A program made the position numbers and the translations under genes. From the NCBI GenBank assembly GCA_902795985.1, contig CADBNG010000326.1, positions 1 to 17,522 of the forward strand: DNA of 17,522 nucleotides, given 5' to 3'. The DNA is from an uncultured Lachnospiraceae bacterium (lineage in GTDB: Bacteria; Bacillota_A; Clostridia; Lachnospirales; Lachnospiraceae). This document shows, piece by piece, positions 15,486-17,522 of the stretch. The notes below the pieces were generated by a model. It did not search any database, had not been told where the DNA came from, and was given only the letters and a program-made list of their open reading frames with translations. Numbering within the stretch: position 1 is the stretch's first letter; each line of letters opens with the position of its first letter.

Positions 15486-16220
15486 ATGTTTCATGTAGTG
15501 ATCAGAGATACCTATGAGGAAGTATCCCGCGAAGCGTTCAAGGTAATGAAAGAAGTGCTTTCCGGGGACAGGGCGCCGGTTCTGGGACTTGCCACCGGAT
15601 CTTCCCCGGTCGGCCTGTATCAGGAAATGATCCGGGACCATAAGGAGAACGGTACGGATTATAAAGATATCCTTACCTTTAACCTGGATGAGTATATCGG
15701 ACTGCCCCGGGATCATCGGGAGAGTTACTGGACCTTCATGCACCAGAATCTTTTTAATGAGATCGGCATTCCTGAAGAAAACGTCCATGTGCCGCTGGGG
15801 TGCGGAGAAGATCCGGCAGCGGACTGCGAAGCCTATGAAGCCGAATTGGCAAAACATACGGTGGACGTTCAGGTTCTTGGCATCGGCAGCGACGGCCACA
15901 TTGCGTTCAACGAGCCCGGCTGTCCTTTTGACAGCGTGACCCATATAATGGAACTGACGGAGCAGACCCGGCAGGACAATGCCCGCTTCTTTGACGGTGA
16001 TCTGGATCAGGTGCCGAAGAGCGCGGTTACCATGGGCCTGGCCAGCATCATGCGGGCGAAAAAGATCATTCTCATCGCAACCGGCGCCAATAAGGCGGAC
16101 GCGGTGGCCGGAATGATCGAAGGGGAAAAGACCACGGACTGCCCGGCGTCGATCCTGCAGGACCATCCGGAGGTTTACGTTTTCCTGGACCGGGAAGCGG
16201 CTTCAAAACTGACAAAATAA
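15486..16220 (+). CDS. nagB: Glucosamine-6-phosphate deaminase
   Basis: NagB turns glucosamine-6-phosphate into fructose-6-phosphate and ammonia. The 244-residue product matches the short Gram-positive form. Motifs are LGLATGSSPVGLY (33-45), FNLDEYIGL with Asp68 (65-73), GIGSDGHIAFNEPG with Asp136, His138 and Glu143 (132-145), and TMGLASIM (182-189); the spacing equals E. coli Asp72/Asp141/His143/Glu148. The ATG at 15486 is chosen because AAGGAG (15471-15476) lies nine bases before it; an ATG at 15477 is too close and a TTG at 15465 lies upstream of that site. It runs opposite to GlmS, and no nagA lies in the window, so it may balance GlcN-6-P rather than serve a full GlcNAc catabolic operon. 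Confidence 0.96.
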   Translation: MFHVVIRDTYEEVSREAFKVMKEVLSGDRAPVLGLATGSSPVGLYQEMIRDHKENGTDYKDILTFNLDEYIGLPRDHRESYWTFMHQNLFNEIGIPEENVHVPLGCGEDPAADCEAYEAELAKHTVDVQVLGIGSDGHIAFNEPGCPFDSVTHIMELTEQTRQDNARFFDGDLDQVPKSAVTMGLASIMRAKKIILIATGANKADAVAGMIEGEKTTDCPASILQDHPEVYVFLDREAASKLTK

Positions 16221-16232
16221 TCGAACATCCAT

Positions 16233-16259
16233 GAGGCTGTCATAGAGGCAGCCTCTTTT
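16233..16259 (+). terminator. Hairpin with short T run after nagB: weak terminator or arm of an RNA switch
   Basis: GAGGCTG (16233-16239) pairs perfectly with CAGCCTC (16249-16255) around a nine-base loop, followed by TTTT (16256-16259). Four T is weak for termination. Its 3' arm can instead pair with the purA ribosome binding site region. Confidence 0.55.
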
Positions 16260-16278
16260 AGATAAGAAAAGGAGGCTG
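16249..16278 (+). promoter_or_regulatory. Candidate hairpin sequestering the purA Shine-Dalgarno
   Basis: CAGCCTCTTTT (16249-16259) pairs with AAAA (16267-16270) and GAGGCTG (16272-16278), with one bulged G and a seven-base loop. That gives 11 pairs and encloses the whole purA ribosome binding site AAGGAGG (16269-16275). It excludes the hairpin at 16233-16255, which uses the same CAGCCTC arm. A regulatory role is inferred only from pairing. Confidence 0.5.
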
Positions 16279-16283
16279 TGACT

Positions 16284-17522
16284 TTGTCGAATTGCGCTAT
16301 TGTAGGAATCAACTGGGGAGATGAAGGAAAAGGCCGGATGGTTGATTATATCACCGGAGATTACGATATCGTAGTGCGGTATCAGGGCGGCGGAAATGCC
16401 GGCCATACGGTGGTCAATGAGTTTGGAAAGTTCGCGCTGCATCTTCTTCCGTCGGGTATTTTTCATCCGGATATCATCAATATACTCGGCAACGGGGTTG
16501 CGCTGGACCCGGAGAATCTGTGCGCCGAGATCGATACGCTGGCGGACAGGGGAATCCCGGTCACACCGGACCGGCTGAAGATCAGTGACCGTGCTTCGAT
16601 CCTTCTGCCGTGGCACCGCCTGCTGGACGAACTGGAAGAGAACCGGCTGGCAGATAAAAAGTATGGCTCCACGAAACAGGGAATTGCCCCGTTTTATTCG
16701 GATAAATACCAGAAAAAAACGGTAATGGCCGGCGAATTCTTCTATCCGGAGCGGTTGAAAGCCCATCTGCTTGAGCTGATGGAGTGGAAAAACCTGATAC
16801 TGACAGAAGTTTACAAAGCTCCCGCTGTCACGGAGAAGGAGCTGATGGACTGGGTCCATGAATACGGGGAGCGCATCAAACCCTATATCTGTGATACCGG
16901 CGCGCTTCTGCGGAAGGCGCAGAAGGAAAACAAGCGGATTCTGTTTGAAGCCCAGCTGGGGGCGCTGCGGGACCTGGATTACGGGATTTACCCCTATACA
17001 ACCAGTTCCAATGCCATTGCAGCCTATGCGCCGGTGGGGAGCGGGCTTCCCGGTGCGCGGATCGATGAAGTGATCGGCGTGGTTAAGGCTTATTCCACCT
17101 GCGTGGGCGAAGGCCCGTTCGTCTGTGAAATGTTCGGCGAAGAGGCGGAAAAACTGCGGACTGCAGGGTCGGAGTTCGGAGCGAAAACCGGCCGTCCACG
17201 GCGTGTCGGCCCGATCGATCTGGTGGCGACCCGGTACGGGGTTCAGGTTCAGGGAGCCTCCTGCATCGCGCTGACAAAGCTGGACGTATTAAGCTATATG
17301 GAAAAAATTCCGGTATGCGTCCGTTACCGCATCGACGGCCGTCCGGCAGATGAATTCCCGTTTCCGGCGCTTTTGTATGAGGCGGAACCGGTGGTGGAAT
17401 ACATGGACGGCTGGCAATGTGATATTTCCGGGGCTAAAACCTGGGAGGAACTGCCGAAAGAAGCACAGAATTACGTTTCTTATATTGAACAAACCATCGC
17501 CTGTCCTGTAAAATATGTATCG
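16284..17522 (+). CDS. purA: Adenylosuccinate synthetase, 3' end outside window
   Basis: PurA joins IMP and aspartate using GTP, the first committed step to AMP. 413 codons are visible and the frame runs off the end; the family is about 425-430 residues, so little is missing. Motifs are INWGDEGKG with catalytic Asp13 (9-17), GGGNAGHT with His41 (35-42), STKQGIAP (the STGRGIGP-like loop), FEAQLGALRDLDYGIYPYTTSSNA-type substrate loop (about 214-237) and TRYGVQVQG. Several positions differ from the textbook forms (Asn10 for Gln, EAQLG for EGAQG), giving a divergent but apparently active enzyme. The start is a TTG at 16284, eight bases after AAGGAGG; a GTG at 16278 in frame is too close. No separate promoter is obvious, and expression may depend on the alternative hairpins just upstream. 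Confidence 0.95.
   Translation, partial: MSNCAIVGINWGDEGKGRMVDYITGDYDIVVRYQGGGNAGHTVVNEFGKFALHLLPSGIFHPDIINILGNGVALDPENLCAEIDTLADRGIPVTPDRLKISDRASILLPWHRLLDELEENRLADKKYGSTKQGIAPFYSDKYQKKTVMAGEFFYPERLKAHLLELMEWKNLILTEVYKAPAVTEKELMDWVHEYGERIKPYICDTGALLRKAQKENKRILFEAQLGALRDLDYGIYPYTTSSNAIAAYAPVGSGLPGARIDEVIGVVKAYSTCVGEGPFVCEMFGEEAEKLRTAGSEFGAKTGRPRRVGPIDLVATRYGVQVQGASCIALTKLDVLSYMEKIPVCVRYRIDGRPADEFPFPALLYEAEPVVEYMDGWQCDISGAKTWEELPKEAQNYVSYIEQTIACPVKYVS

Noticed and set aside
16222..16228. PurR box (CGAACAT) upstream of purA
   Set aside because: Only one half-site is present, with mismatched flanks and no inverted partner at the usual 16-17 base spacing.
1..17522. CRISPR arrays, insertion sequences, tRNA or rRNA genes
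   Set aside because: No regularly spaced repeats, transposase-like frames, terminal inverted repeats or structural RNA signatures were seen.

Overview
The window looks like chromosomal DNA from a Gram-positive anaerobe, most likely a gut-type member of the Clostridia (Lachnospiraceae-like). The reasons are sortase-anchored pilins with VPTG/IPTG sorting signals, AGGAGG-type ribosome binding sites, several TTG start codons, a BioY biotin transporter, and housekeeping enzymes of clostridial type. The species cannot be named from the sequence.

Region 1 (1-6640, + strand) is a sortase-dependent pilus locus. In order it carries: the C-terminal part of a major (shaft) pilin; a signal-peptidase-like protein whose catalytic Ser/Lys pair is replaced by Glu/Gly; a class B sortase; a small proline-rich pilin resembling a basal anchor subunit; and a 1377-residue surface protein joining a pro-subtilisin (S8) protease to InlB-like and SpaA-like modules and a C-terminal pilin domain. 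The parts match the FCT pilus islands of Streptococcus pyogenes (FctA, SipA, class B SrtC, FctB, tip adhesin), but a subtilase sits where a tip adhesin would be expected. The first four genes overlap by 4 bases at each junction and a terminator closes the locus.

Region 2 (6658-7867) holds a convergent, membrane-anchored NodB-type polysaccharide deacetylase on the - strand, then a divergent promoter region.

Region 3 (7868-11230, + strand) holds glmS (glucosamine-6-phosphate synthase), a stand-alone homocysteine S-methyltransferase with the three-cysteine zinc site, and bioY, ended by a strong terminator.

Region 4 (11231-13088) is a single-gene unit for a sodium:solute symporter. Its promoter is overlapped by one of two near-identical 26-bp palindromes set exactly 40 bp apart, which look like operators for an unidentified repressor.

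Region 5 (13089-17522, + strand) holds a GlmU-C-like left-handed beta-helix acetyltransferase lacking a uridylyltransferase domain, glmM, nagB, and the first 413 codons of purA. With glmS this makes a dispersed amino-sugar set: GlcN-6-P is made (GlmS), isomerised (GlmM), probably acetylated (the beta-helix protein) and recycled to fructose-6-phosphate (NagB). Between nagB and purA lie two mutually exclusive hairpins, the longer of which buries the purA Shine-Dalgarno sequence.

The most unusual parts are the pilus locus with a compact subtilisin module and a dyad-less SipA-like protein, the paired palindromic operators before the symporter, and the candidate RNA switch before purA. All assignments come from reading the sequence; no database search was run.
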